Of a stretch of 64,000 bases of DNA, positions 1-7,730 are shown piece after piece (position 1 is the stretch's first letter; each line of letters opens with the position of its first letter). Location: contig NZ_JH719395.1 in assembly GCF_000271845.1 (NCBI RefSeq), positions 1,260,466 to 1,324,465 of the forward strand. Direction: 5' to 3'. Below the pieces are notes generated by a model. That model worked only from the letters and a program-made list of their open reading frames with translations. It was not told the DNA's origin and did no database searches. The translations under genes and the position numbers were made by a program. The stretch is from Rhizobium leguminosarum bv. trifolii WSM2297 (GTDB taxonomy: Bacteria > Pseudomonadota > Alphaproteobacteria > Rhizobiales > Rhizobiaceae).

Positions 1-187
1 CGATCTGCTGCGACCAATCGATCTCCGGCAGCGGATGCACCGGATAGGGCTTGAATTTCTCAGTCTCGACGATCGCCTTAGGTGCGCTAGCCGCCGAAAG
101 CAGCGCGATATGCGCCTCCTTGCCGACGCCCTGACAGGTGACGATGCCAATGCCGGTGATGACGACGTCGTTTGCAGCCTTGCTCAT
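1..187 (-). CDS. fabF2XL: Beta-ketoacyl-ACP synthase, N-terminal part (cut by window edge)
   Basis: Only the first 62 codons are present. The product begins MSKAANDVVITGIGIVTCQG, the usual start of FabF-type condensing enzymes (VVITGxGxVT). The start codon overlaps the fabZXL stop as ATGA, so the two genes are translationally coupled. In rhizobia the order acpXL, fabZXL, fabF2XL, fabF1XL, alcohol dehydrogenase, lpxXL encodes synthesis and transfer of the 27-hydroxyoctacosanoate chain of lipid A. Position and N-terminus fit fabF2XL. The catalytic Cys-His-His residues lie outside the window, so the exact paralogue is inferred from context. Confidence 0.85.
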   Translation of the reverse strand, partial: MSKAANDVVITGIGIVTCQGVGKEAHIALLSAASAPKAIVETEKFKPYPVHPLPEIDWSQQI

Positions 188-666
188 CCAATCACTCCCT
201 GCGCCGCGATCGCTTCGAGAAGCCCGATCTCGCCGGCACGTTTCTTCACGATATCGCCGAGCGGAACCTCGCTGAACGGCATGGTGCGCAGCTTCAGTTG
301 CGCATCGCAGACCTTCTTGCCGGCGCTGGTGATTTTAGCCTTGGTGACCGCGAAACCCGAACCGTCGTGTTCGAGCACCGCCTCGATGTCGAGCACGGCC
401 TCCGGTTCGACGAAGGTACGCATCTTGGCGCCGTCGACCGTCATCAGGAAAGGCATGGCGGCAAAATCGGTGACGGCAAGCACCAGCATGCCGGAGGCCT
501 GCGCCATGGTCTCGATCAAGAGCACGCCGGGAACGAGCGGCATGCCGGGAAAATGGCCTTCGAAGACGGGGCTCTTGGCCGGCACGACGGATCGCGCCTT
601 CAGCGTGCCCTTCTTCAGGTCCACCGCTTCGACGCGGTCAATCATCTGGAAATATTCCAGCAGCAT
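184..666 (-). CDS. fabZXL: 3-hydroxyacyl-ACP dehydratase of the lipid A very-long-chain fatty acid pathway
   Basis: A 160-residue hot-dog-fold protein. The FabZ active-site signature GHFPGMPLVPGVLLIETMAQ starts near residue 37, with catalytic His38 and Glu52. It should dehydrate 3-hydroxyacyl chains carried on AcpXL in the cytoplasm. It lies downstream of acpXL on the same strand and overlaps the following ketoacyl synthase by 4 bases. Its place in this cluster, rather than beside lpxD/lpxA, marks it as the special fabZXL copy and not housekeeping fabZ. A 178-base gap with a hairpin separates it from acpXL. Confidence 0.9.
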   Translation of the reverse strand: MLLEYFQMIDRVEAVDLKKGTLKARSVVPAKSPVFEGHFPGMPLVPGVLLIETMAQASGMLVLAVTDFAAMPFLMTVDGAKMRTFVEPEAVLDIEAVLEHDGSGFAVTKAKITSAGKKVCDAQLKLRTMPFSEVPLGDIVKKRAGEIGLLEAIAAQGVIG

Positions 667-720
667 TCGGATCCTCCGGCCCGACAGGCCAGATCCGACC
701 GCCGGTGACGCCTACTTAGA

Positions 721-755
721 GCAATTCCAGGAAAAGTGCGACGCGGTTTTCCGAG
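721..755. repeat. Partial copy of the short GCAATTCC palindromic repeat
   Basis: GCAATTCC is followed by GAAAA, a short loop and GGTTTTCC, as in the complete copies at 8696-8739 and 11439-11482. The outer GGAATTGC arm is missing, so this looks like a decayed copy. It lies between acpXL and fabZXL. Confidence 0.5.
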
Positions 756-788
756 GAAGTGCGAATTTGGCCTGATCTAGGAACGAAA

Positions 789-822
789 CCGCCCGGCCGC
801 CATATTCACGGCGGCAGGGCGT
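789..822 (-). terminator. Hairpin between acpXL and fabZXL
   Basis: Arms 791-801 (GCCCGGCCGCC) and 810-820 (GGCGGCAGGGC) pair with one mismatch around an 8-base loop, just downstream of the acpXL stop on the minus strand. No long T run follows, so it may be a 3' end stabiliser or partial attenuator that gives acpXL higher expression than the enzymes downstream. Confidence 0.5.
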
Positions 823-844
823 GCAAAAAAGATTGATATGTCGC

Positions 845-1123
845 TCAGGCCTTGGCTGCTTTGAGCTCGTCGATCTTGGCGCAGAGGTTCTTCAGCACGA
901 AGTATTCTTCGGTGGAAACCTTGCCTTCGTTGACTTCCTGCGTCCACTTTTCGAGCGGAATCTTGATGCCGAATTCCTTGTCGATCGCAAAGACAATGTC
1001 GAGGAAATCGAGGCTGTCGATACCGAGGTCGTCGATCGTATGGCTCTCCGGCGTGATCGTGGCGCGATCGATCTCGCTGGTTTCTGCAATAATGTCGGCA
1101 ACTTTATCGAATGTAGCGGTCAC
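845..1123 (-). CDS. acpXL: Specialised acyl carrier protein AcpXL
   Basis: A 92-residue acidic acyl carrier protein. The phosphopantetheine motif GIDSLDFLD places the modified serine at residue 37. AcpXL carries the growing very-long-chain fatty acid that is transferred to lipid A. The frame stays open upstream to an ATG at 1186, but I choose the GTG at 1121-1123. The product then begins [15 protein letters not shown], the known AcpXL N-terminus, and an ATGAGG-type ribosome binding site lies about 9 bases upstream. It is the first gene of the lipid A acyl chain cluster and is divergent from fnrN. Confidence 0.95.
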
Positions 1124-1391
1124 GCGCTGTACCTCATGAAATGACGATTTAAACCTCCTCATAGGCAAATCCATTTCAAAAGCCAATGCTTTCGTCCGAG
1201 CGTTGCGGCAATTTGCCGATCGGGTGTTGCCTAAACAGCAATGGAATGCGGGCCTCTTGCCGTCACCGGGCTGCAGGCGATGCCACTGCGGGGATCCCGC
1301 TTCAGCGGCGGAGCGCCCAAGCCGTCCGAATCAAAACCGCGCACAGCCTCGCTTTGGCACACTCCCCGGCAGGAGCCGTGGGCACCGGCAC

Positions 1392-1405
1392 TTGATCTGG
1401 ATCAA
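1392..1405. promoter_or_regulatory. Anaerobox 1 (FNR/FixK-type site) upstream of fnrN
   Basis: TTGATCTGGATCAA matches the FNR/FixK consensus TTGAT-N4-ATCAA exactly. It lies about 157 bases upstream of the fnrN start codon. Confidence 0.9.
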
Positions 1406-1423
1406 GTCGCGATCCCCGCGAAA

Positions 1424-1437
1424 TTGATAATCATCAA
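1424..1437. promoter_or_regulatory. Anaerobox 2 (FNR/FixK-type site) upstream of fnrN
   Basis: TTGATAATCATCAA is a second perfect TTGAT-N4-ATCAA site. Its centre is 32 bases from that of box 1. Two anaeroboxes that respectively activate and repress are known for fnrN autoregulation in R. leguminosarum; this pair fits that arrangement. Confidence 0.9.
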
Positions 1438-1561
1438 GCCGCGCTGGAAGAAATCGGGATAGCCGATCCCGCAGTCGCGGCGTAATCGTTGGAGAAATGC
1501 CGGGCATGCGAGCCATGCCCAGGTATCCCCGGGTGCATCAGGATTTCGAAGGGATCAGGAT

Positions 1562-2284
1562 ATGGACGTCGCACACAGTCAGGGTCTTGAGCTTGGCGTT
1601 CCCGTCGCCTGCCGGTCCTGCCAGGCGCGGCATGGCGTCGTTTGCGGCGCCTTGTCGAGCGACCAGCTCCGTGAGCTCGGACGCCACTCGCTGCGCCGCA
1701 AGGTCGATGCCGGCAGCGAGATCGTGGCACAAGGGTCGGAAAGCTCGTTCTATTCGAACATCATGCGCGGCGTGGTGAAGCTCTGCAAGGTGATGCCGGA
1801 CGGGCGCCAGCAGATCGTCGGCCTGCAGTTCGCCCCCGATTTCGTCGGCAGGCCTTTCGTGCGCGAAAGCACGCTGTCGGCCGAAGCTGCGACCGATGCG
1901 GAGATCTGCGTCTTCCCCCGCAGCCTGCTCGACCGCATGATATCGGAGACGCCGGAACTGCAGAGGAGCCTGCACGACCAGGCGCTGAAGGAGCTGGATG
2001 CAGCGCGCGAATGGATGCTGACGCTCGGCCGGCGCACAGCCGAGGAGAAGGTCGCAAGCCTGCTCCACCTCATCGCCACGCACGCCGAACCGCAAACGGC
2101 CACGAGCACCGCCTTCGACCTGCCGCTATCGCGCGCCGAGATCGCCGATTTCCTCGGGCTGACGATCGAGACCGTCAGCCGCCAGATGACCAGGCTGCGC
2201 AAGAGCGGCGTCATCCGCATCGAGAACTTCCGGCATATCGTCGTCCCCGACATGGATGAACTGGAAAAGAAAATCAGTGCGTAA
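1562..2284 (+). CDS. fnrN: Oxygen-responsive Crp/Fnr regulator FnrN
   Basis: A 240-residue Crp/Fnr protein with cysteines at residues 17, 20 and 28 and a further one at 116, the spacing expected for an oxygen-labile iron-sulfur cluster as in FNR. FixK proteins lack this N-terminal group. A cyclic-nucleotide-binding-like beta roll follows. The C-terminal helix-turn-helix includes ETVSRQMTRLR, the E-SR recognition pattern for TTGAT half-sites. Two perfect sites of that kind lie upstream, so autoregulation is likely. Targets in rhizobia include fixNOQP and other microaerobic genes. Its last 11 bases overlap the convergent L,D-transpeptidase gene. Confidence 0.93.
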   Translation: MDVAHSQGLELGVPVACRSCQARHGVVCGALSSDQLRELGRHSLRRKVDAGSEIVAQGSESSFYSNIMRGVVKLCKVMPDGRQQIVGLQFAPDFVGRPFVRESTLSAEAATDAEICVFPRSLLDRMISETPELQRSLHDQALKELDAAREWMLTLGRRTAEEKVASLLHLIATHAEPQTATSTAFDLPLSRAEIADFLGLTIETVSRQMTRLRKSGVIRIENFRHIVVPDMDELEKKISA

Positions 2285-2702
2285 TCACCACGCGGGTATT
2301 GGCAAGGCCGGCTTGGCGCGCCAGCGAGAAGAACTGGGCCGCATTGTCCGGATGAAGGCGAACACAGCCATGCGAGGCCGGCCGGCCCAGGCGCTTCAGG
2401 TCGAAGGTGGCGTGAACAGCATAACCGCCGTTGAAGAACACGGCGTAGGGCATCGGTGCATTGTCGTATTTCCGCGAACGGTGATCGCGCGACAGCCACT
2501 TGGCGCTCCACGAACCGGTCGGGGTGACATAGCCGTTGCGTGCGGTCGAAACTTTCCAGCGATACTTGACGAAGCCGTTCTCGGAGACGGTCATCGTCTG
2601 CTTGCCGATGCTGATATTGGCAACCAGCGTCGCCGCCTCAGCGGCAACGGGAGAAAACTGCAGCAATAAACTTGCGGCCGCAGCCGCCAAAATCGTCTTC
2701 AT
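2274..2702 (-). CDS. Secreted L,D-transpeptidase (YkuD domain)
   Basis: A 142-residue protein with a cleavable signal peptide (about residues 1-23, ending AEA-A). The YkuD catalytic motif is visible as HATFDLKRLGRPASHGCVRL, with the nucleophilic cysteine in SHGC. Such enzymes form 3-3 crosslinks in peptidoglycan or attach proteins to it in the periplasm. It is a minimal single-domain member without a LysM domain. Its 3' end overlaps the fnrN 3' end by 11 bases, tail to tail. Confidence 0.9.
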   Translation of the reverse strand: MKTILAAAAASLLLQFSPVAAEAATLVANISIGKQTMTVSENGFVKYRWKVSTARNGYVTPTGSWSAKWLSRDHRSRKYDNAPMPYAVFFNGGYAVHATFDLKRLGRPASHGCVRLHPDNAAQFFSLARQAGLANTRVVITH

Positions 2703-2853
2703 GATAGCCCCTCTTCGACCGCGCGCAGATCAATTGCGCCGCCACGGAAGAGAGACTAGGGCAATACTTATTATATTGCTTTAATCCGAATGGTAATCAC
2801 AACTCTAACAAGTGAGAGCAGGAATTGGGCGCCGGGAAAGCGGCGGCACCTCT

Positions 2854-3054
2854 TCACTGAAGCTTGCGCGCCGCCGAAGGCTGCTTGAGCTGCCGGTAGG
2901 CCTTGTTCATCTTCTCGCGAATAGACGCCATCGTGCCGAGATTATGACCGCAGGCGGCACAGGTGATGATGTCGGTTTCCCGGATTTCGGCACGCTCGAA
3001 CTTCATCTTGGTGCTCTTGCACTTCGGGCACGGTAATTCAACCTGAACTGTCAT
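2854..3054 (-). CDS. Small zinc-ribbon protein, conserved hypothetical
   Basis: A 66-residue protein with two CxxC knuckles, CPKC near residue 9 and CAAC near residue 32, forming a probable four-cysteine zinc ribbon like those of transcription factor S or RNA polymerase subunits. A basic C-terminal tail follows. The frame is open further upstream, but that part runs through a palindromic repeat and is not coding; the ATG at 3052-3054 gives MTVQVELPCPKC. Function is unknown; a nucleic-acid or polymerase-binding role is only inference. Confidence 0.75.
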   Translation of the reverse strand: MTVQVELPCPKCKSTKMKFERAEIRETDIITCAACGHNLGTMASIREKMNKAYRQLKQPSAARKLQ

Positions 3055-3142
3055 TGCTCTGCTTCCGGTCTGATGAGATATGAGGCGGTTCAAATAGACG
3101 TTTGAGCGGGGGCTGTCCACCGAGACGTGGTTGCCTTGTGTT

Positions 3143-3318
3143 ACCCCCCTCTGCCCTGCCGGGCATCTCCCCCACAAGGAGGGAGATCGGATAGGCGTAA
3201 TGGCTTCCCCAAGCAACTGCCGTATATTTCTTCCGCGGCGGTAGCAAGGGAGCGATGGTCGAGCCTCTTGCCAATCTCCCTCCTTGTGGGGGAGATGTCC
3301 GGCAGGACAGAGGGGGGT
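3143..3318. repeat. RIME-like palindromic element, copy A (intergenic)
   Basis: Two 45-base inverted arms, 3143-3187 and 3274-3318, flank a core of about 86 bases. Each arm contains its own small palindrome around CTCCCCCACAAGG. The same arms occur at 13714-13864 and 15538-15715, both inside cobN. Copies A and B also share core segments (TGGCTTCCCCAAGCAAC and AGCCTCTTGCC). This fits rhizobial intergenic mosaic elements. It fills most of the 304-base gap between the zinc-ribbon gene and cobD. Confidence 0.85.
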
Positions 3319-3358
3319 GCCACACGGCACGCCCTTTCATTCCGCCCGACGGATCACC

Positions 3359-4339
3359 CTACAGAAAACACAAGAACAACCCGAAGATCACACCGGTGAA
3401 CACCATGCAGCTGGCATAAAACACCGACACGCCGTCTTCGATATCGCCGGCGGTGGCAATGTCGCGGCCGGCGTTGTTGATCATCGGCTCCGTCACGATG
3501 ACACCGCCGTAGATGCGCGGGCCGGCGAGCTGGACGTTGAGAGCGCCGGCCATCGCCGCCTCCGGGCGGCCGGAATTCGGCGAGCGGTGCAGGCCACCGT
3601 CGCGCATCGCCACGCGGATCGCCTCACGGCAGGGACTGATGCCCCGCCGGATCCAGGCGCCTGCGGCAATCAGCAGGATGGAGAGACGCGCGGCCGGCCA
3701 GTTGGCGATATCGTCGAGCCGGGCCGCGGCCCAGCCGAAATCGATGTATTTTTCCGACCTGTGGCCGATCATCGAATCCGCCGTGTTCAGCATCTTGTAG
3801 GCGAGCAAGCCTGGCAGGCCGAAGACGGCATAGCACAGCGCCGGCGCCACAACGCCGTCGGAAAAGTTTTCGGCGAGGCTTTCGATTGCCGCGCGGCAGA
3901 CAGCCGGCTCGTCGAGCGTCTCGGGATCGCGCCCGACGATCCGGGAGACGGCGACCCGGCCGCCGGCAAGCCCCTCGCCGCGCAAGGCGGTAGCGACGGC
4001 CGCGACATGATCGGCAAGGCTCTTCTGCGCCAGGAAGATCGCCACCAGACCGGCCTCCAGCACCAGGCCGGCAAGGCCGAAGAGTGCGAAGAACCGGTCG
4101 AACACGAAGCCTGCGGCGATCGACAGCAGAAGCAGCGTCAGGATCGCGGCAACGCCGTTCATCCGGCGTTGGGAGCCCGTCAGGCTTGAGGGATTGAGCT
4201 GCTGGTCGACGTAAGAGATCGCCGCGCCGAAGATGACGACGGGATGCGGCACCCGCGACCATAGCCATTGTGGATCGCCGGCAATCCGGTCGAGCAGCAG
4301 CGCCAGAAGCAGTACCAGAAGGTTTTCGTCGATCGTCAT
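3359..4339 (-). CDS. cobD: Adenosylcobinamide-phosphate synthase CobD (CbiB)
   Basis: A 326-residue integral membrane protein. The N-terminus has LLLALLLDRIAGDP followed by a hydrophobic region with HPVVIFG, both typical of CobD/CbiB. Several hydrophobic segments follow and the last residues form another membrane segment. It attaches the aminopropanol side chain to adenosylcobyric acid. It is the last gene of the overlapping cobA-cobB-cobC-cobD series and shares ATGA with cobC. Confidence 0.95.
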   Translation of the reverse strand: MTIDENLLVLLLALLLDRIAGDPQWLWSRVPHPVVIFGAAISYVDQQLNPSSLTGSQRRMNGVAAILTLLLLSIAAGFVFDRFFALFGLAGLVLEAGLVAIFLAQKSLADHVAAVATALRGEGLAGGRVAVSRIVGRDPETLDEPAVCRAAIESLAENFSDGVVAPALCYAVFGLPGLLAYKMLNTADSMIGHRSEKYIDFGWAAARLDDIANWPAARLSILLIAAGAWIRRGISPCREAIRVAMRDGGLHRSPNSGRPEAAMAGALNVQLAGPRIYGGVIVTEPMINNAGRDIATAGDIEDGVSVFYASCMVFTGVIFGLFLCFL

Positions 4340-5400
4340 CGCTCAAATCCCTGAAGGGCTTCGCCAAGCCGCCTGTCCGCCGCCGGATCGGGCGTCAACC
4401 CGAAACGCAGCCAATCCGGCGCATAATCGAACTTGCGGACGAGAATATGATGCCGGCAAAGATGCGTGTAAATGTCGCCGGCTCGCGCATCGACGACCAG
4501 GGTAAAAAGCGTCGTTCCTCCGGCTATCCGCAGCCCGGCGCCGGCCAGCACCGCAGACAGGCCGGCGCAGCGTTCATCGATACGGCCGCGGAGCGCAGAC
4601 ACCTCCGAACGCAGCAGCGAAGCGGCCAGTGACAGCGCCGGGCCTGAGACCGCCCAAGGGCCGAGCCAGTTCTCGAAACGCTCGAGAATATCGTGGGGCG
4701 CAATCGCAAAACCGAGCCGCAGGCCGGCAAGCCCGAAAAACTTGCCGAAGGAACGGAAGATGATCAGATTGGAAAGATTTTGCGCGTGTGCTGCGAGGCT
4801 CAGCGCCGGATCGGTATCACCGAAGGCCTCATCGACGACGAGAAGCCCGTCTACCGCCTTCATCCTGTCGTGCAGGGCAATCAGCGTCTCGGCCGGCCAG
4901 ACCCTGCCGTCCGGATTGTTCGGATTGACGACGACGGCCAGCCGATGCTCCGCCCCGATTGCAGCGAGATCGCCGACCGCATCGACGGCGAAACCGGCCG
5001 AGGCGAAGGCCCGCGCATATTCGCCATAAGTCGGCGACACCACGGCGATACGATCGTCCGTCACGGCAACCCTGTTGTCCGTCATGGCGATACGATCGTC
5101 CGTCTCCGCGAACTGAACTCCCTGCCGAAGCAGGCGCGGCAAAAGTTGGATCACCGATTGAGTCCCGGGCACCGGCAGCGGTAGAATCTCCCCGCTGCGG
5201 TAATGATCGCGCGCCGCAAACCTTGCCTCGTCGACGAGATGGCTGTCCGGCAGACGGTGCCAGACCCTTGCCGGGATCTCGGGCAGGGCGACGGGACACG
5301 GGTTGATGCCTGTGGAAAGGTCGAGCCAGTCTTCCGGCCTGCCGCCGAAGGCGGCGGCAACAGCGGTAATGCCGCCGCCATGGGCGATCGGCGCGCTCAT
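4336..5400 (-). CDS. cobC: Threonine-phosphate decarboxylase-type aminotransferase CobC
   Basis: A 354-residue PLP fold-type I protein. It begins with HGGGITAVAAAFGG and LDLSTGINP, as in CobC/CobD decarboxylases, and the PLP lysine lies in RSFGKFFGLAGLRLGF. It supplies the (R)-1-amino-2-propanol phosphate moiety for CobD. Residues about 99-119 are three 7-residue repeats (ETDDRIA, MTDNRVA, VTDDRIA) encoded by a 21-base tandem repeat just before VVSPTYGEYA. This insertion sits in a region that is normally a short strand. The gene overlaps both neighbours by 4 bases. Confidence 0.93.
   Translation of the reverse strand: MSAPIAHGGGITAVAAAFGGRPEDWLDLSTGINPCPVALPEIPARVWHRLPDSHLVDEARFAARDHYRSGEILPLPVPGTQSVIQLLPRLLRQGVQFAETDDRIAMTDNRVAVTDDRIAVVSPTYGEYARAFASAGFAVDAVGDLAAIGAEHRLAVVVNPNNPDGRVWPAETLIALHDRMKAVDGLLVVDEAFGDTDPALSLAAHAQNLSNLIIFRSFGKFFGLAGLRLGFAIAPHDILERFENWLGPWAVSGPALSLAASLLRSEVSALRGRIDERCAGLSAVLAGAGLRIAGGTTLFTLVVDARAGDIYTHLCRHHILVRKFDYAPDWLRFGLTPDPAADRRLGEALQGFER
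5044..5106. repeat. Three 21-base tandem repeats inside cobC
   Basis: Units 5044-5064, 5065-5085 and 5086-5106 each end in TCCGTC plus two bases. The outer two are nearly identical and the middle one has diverged. The period is a multiple of three, so the cobC frame is kept. Confidence 0.9.
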
Positions 5401-6704
5401 GCGGCCGCTCTCGCAAGATCGATCAGATGCATATAGGAGCCCGCCACCTGGCCGCGCCTAAGCCCGACGGCACCGAGATCGGTTCCGAGCGCATCTTGCG
5501 CGGCAAACAGCCGCTTTCCCTCACCCTCGGAAACGACAGTGGAATAGTGAAATTCATGCGCCGTCATCGTCCGCGCGAAGAAGGCGCCGTCGAGCGGCGT
5601 GACACGGCGATAGCCGAGATGGCGCCGGCGCTCGGCATAGCTGGTGACAACCGGCAGCAGGCCGAGCATTTCGTGGCGGTTGCCCCCCGCATCGATCAGC
5701 CCATCGCCCAGCACCATGTAGCCGCCGCACTCGCCGTAGATCCTGATGCCGCGCGCCGCCGCGTCGAGCATGCCGGCACGGAAATTCTGCGCTTGGGAGA
5801 GCCGCCCGGCATGCAGCTCGGGATAACCGCCCGGCAAATAGATCGCGTCGGCATCACCGGCCGGCACCTCGTCGGCGAGCGGCGAGAAGAACGAAATATC
5901 AGCCCCGCGGCGGCGCCAGCCGAGCAGCATATGCTCGTAGGAAAAAGCAAAGGCGACATCGCGCGCCACGGCGATGCGGGCACCGATCGGCATCAGCCGG
6001 TCGATATTGGCGGCCGACGGCCGGTTGAGCCCCTGCCGTGCGATGCGCAGCAGGAATTCGAAATTGCATTCCTCGGCAACGGCGTCCGCCGCATGGTCGA
6101 TGAAATTCTCAAGCGTCGAATGTTCACCGGCCTGGACGAGGCCGAGATGGCGCTCCGGCAAGGCAAGCGCCTTGTCGCTGCCGATCACGGCAATAACAGG
6201 CATGCGGATCGCCTCCAGCGCCTGGCGCAGCATCGCCTCATGCCGATCGCTGCCGACCTTGTTGAGGATGACCCCGGCAATGCGGACATCGGCGCGGAAA
6301 CCGGCAAAGCCTGATACCAGCGGCGCCACCGACTGCGACATGCGCGAGGCATCGACGACGAGCACCACGGAAAGGCCAAGCTGGGCGGCAAGATCGGCCG
6401 CCGTTCCCTTTCCGTCGGCGGCTCCGTCAAAGAGACCCATCATTGCCTCGATGACCAAAATGCGGTCGCCGAAGCGGTGAAGGGCGGCATTGGCCGAGAT
6501 CAATTCCCCACGCATCGCCCAGGGATCGAAATTCAGGCAAGGCGTGCCGCTCGCTGCCGCATGAAAGGCCGGATCGATGTAATCGGGGCCGGCCTTGCCG
6601 GGTGCCACCGGGACGCCGCGCCGGCGAAGCGCCCTCAGCAGCCCGAGCGTCACCGTCGTCTTGCCGGCGCCGGAGGAAGGGGCTGCGATCAGGAGGCCGC
6701 TCAT
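5397..6704 (-). CDS. cobB: Hydrogenobyrinate/cobyrinate a,c-diamide synthase CobB
   Basis: A 435-residue ATP- and glutamine-dependent amidotransferase. The N-terminal dethiobiotin-synthetase-like domain has the P-loop APSSGAGKTT near residue 8. The C-terminal class I glutaminase domain carries the catalytic cysteine in IYGECGGYMVLG. It amidates the a and c side chains of the corrin ring. It overlaps cobA and cobC by 4 bases each. Confidence 0.95.
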   Translation of the reverse strand: MSGLLIAAPSSGAGKTTVTLGLLRALRRRGVPVAPGKAGPDYIDPAFHAAASGTPCLNFDPWAMRGELISANAALHRFGDRILVIEAMMGLFDGAADGKGTAADLAAQLGLSVVLVVDASRMSQSVAPLVSGFAGFRADVRIAGVILNKVGSDRHEAMLRQALEAIRMPVIAVIGSDKALALPERHLGLVQAGEHSTLENFIDHAADAVAEECNFEFLLRIARQGLNRPSAANIDRLMPIGARIAVARDVAFAFSYEHMLLGWRRRGADISFFSPLADEVPAGDADAIYLPGGYPELHAGRLSQAQNFRAGMLDAAARGIRIYGECGGYMVLGDGLIDAGGNRHEMLGLLPVVTSYAERRRHLGYRRVTPLDGAFFARTMTAHEFHYSTVVSEGEGKRLFAAQDALGTDLGAVGLRRGQVAGSYMHLIDLARAAA

Positions 6705-7540
6705 ATCAGCACCTTGCCGGACCGGCGGAACGGATCGGGTTGAAGGCGCCGGCCCGCCAGCGCGCCGAGCCAGTCGAGCGAGGCTCTGAGCCGTACCACC
6801 TCGCCGACGACAACCACAGCCGGCGGCTCGAGCCCGGAGGCGGCGACCGTCTGGGGCGCGTCGCCAAGCGTCGTTTCCAGGACTTGCTGCCGGCCGGTAG
6901 CGGCATTGCAGACGAAGGCGACGGGTTCGGAGGGCAGCCGGCCGGCGGCGATCAGGCGCCTGCTGATCTCGGTGATGTGTTTCATCGCCATATACATGAC
7001 GATAACGGGCGAGCCGCGGCCGATTGCTTCCCAGTTGATCCTGTCGGGCACGATTCCGGAGGAATCATGGCCGGTAAGGAAGGTGACGGCATGGTTGATG
7101 TCGCGATGGGTCACCGGGATGCCGGCATAGGCAAGCCCGCCGATGCCGGCGGTGATGCCGGGCACGATGCGAAAGGGGATATTGTGCTCGACCAGCGTCA
7201 GCGCCTCCTCGCCGCCGCGGCCGAAGACGAAGGGATCGCCGCCTTTCAACCGCAGCACCCGCTTGCCGGCCAGCGCCAGTTCCACCAGCCGCAGCGAAAT
7301 ATCGCGCTGTTTCGCCGAAGGCTTGCCGCCGCGTTTTCCCGCATATTCCACCAGCGTTTCCGGCCGCGCCAGCGCCAGGCATTCCTCGTTGACGAGTGCG
7401 TCGTGCACGATGACATCAGCCTCGGAAAGTCCCTTGGCAGCCAGCAGCGTCAACAGCCCGGGATCGCCGGGGCCGGCCCCGACAAGCCAGACGCTGCCCG
7501 GCTCCAGTGCGGGAAGATGGGAGAATGCGGCATCGATCAT
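6701..7540 (-). CDS. cobA: Uroporphyrinogen-III C-methyltransferase CobA
   Basis: A 279-residue SAM-dependent methyltransferase. Signature motifs are VWLVGAGPGDPGLLTLLA near residue 18 and LKGGDPFVFGRGGEE near residue 98. It makes precorrin-2 by methylating uroporphyrinogen III at C2 and C7, the entry step to the corrin branch. It is a stand-alone SUMT, not fused to CysG or HemD domains. It is the first gene of the overlapping cobABCD group; the 190 bases upstream show no B12 riboswitch core. Confidence 0.95.
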   Translation of the reverse strand: MIDAAFSHLPALEPGSVWLVGAGPGDPGLLTLLAAKGLSEADVIVHDALVNEECLALARPETLVEYAGKRGGKPSAKQRDISLRLVELALAGKRVLRLKGGDPFVFGRGGEEALTLVEHNIPFRIVPGITAGIGGLAYAGIPVTHRDINHAVTFLTGHDSSGIVPDRINWEAIGRGSPVIVMYMAMKHITEISRRLIAAGRLPSEPVAFVCNAATGRQQVLETTLGDAPQTVAASGLEPPAVVVVGEVVRLRASLDWLGALAGRRLQPDPFRRSGKVLI

Positions 7541-7730
7541 CCCGCTGATCTAGGCCCCGCACGGGGCAAGGTCAACGCCGCGCGACCCACCTCACCTGAA
7601 GTTGCTGAGATCACCATGACTCACTTTGCAAAGAAGCGGATTCGAATTCTCCGAATTCCAGCACAACAATATGAATATTCTATCATATTCCATCGAAGGC
7701 CGACCGCAATGCAGCCAGCCTTGCATGCGG

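Noticed and set aside
5044..5106. CRISPR or regulatory meaning for the 21-base repeats
   Set aside because: They are directly adjacent with no spacers, lie inside cobC and keep its frame.
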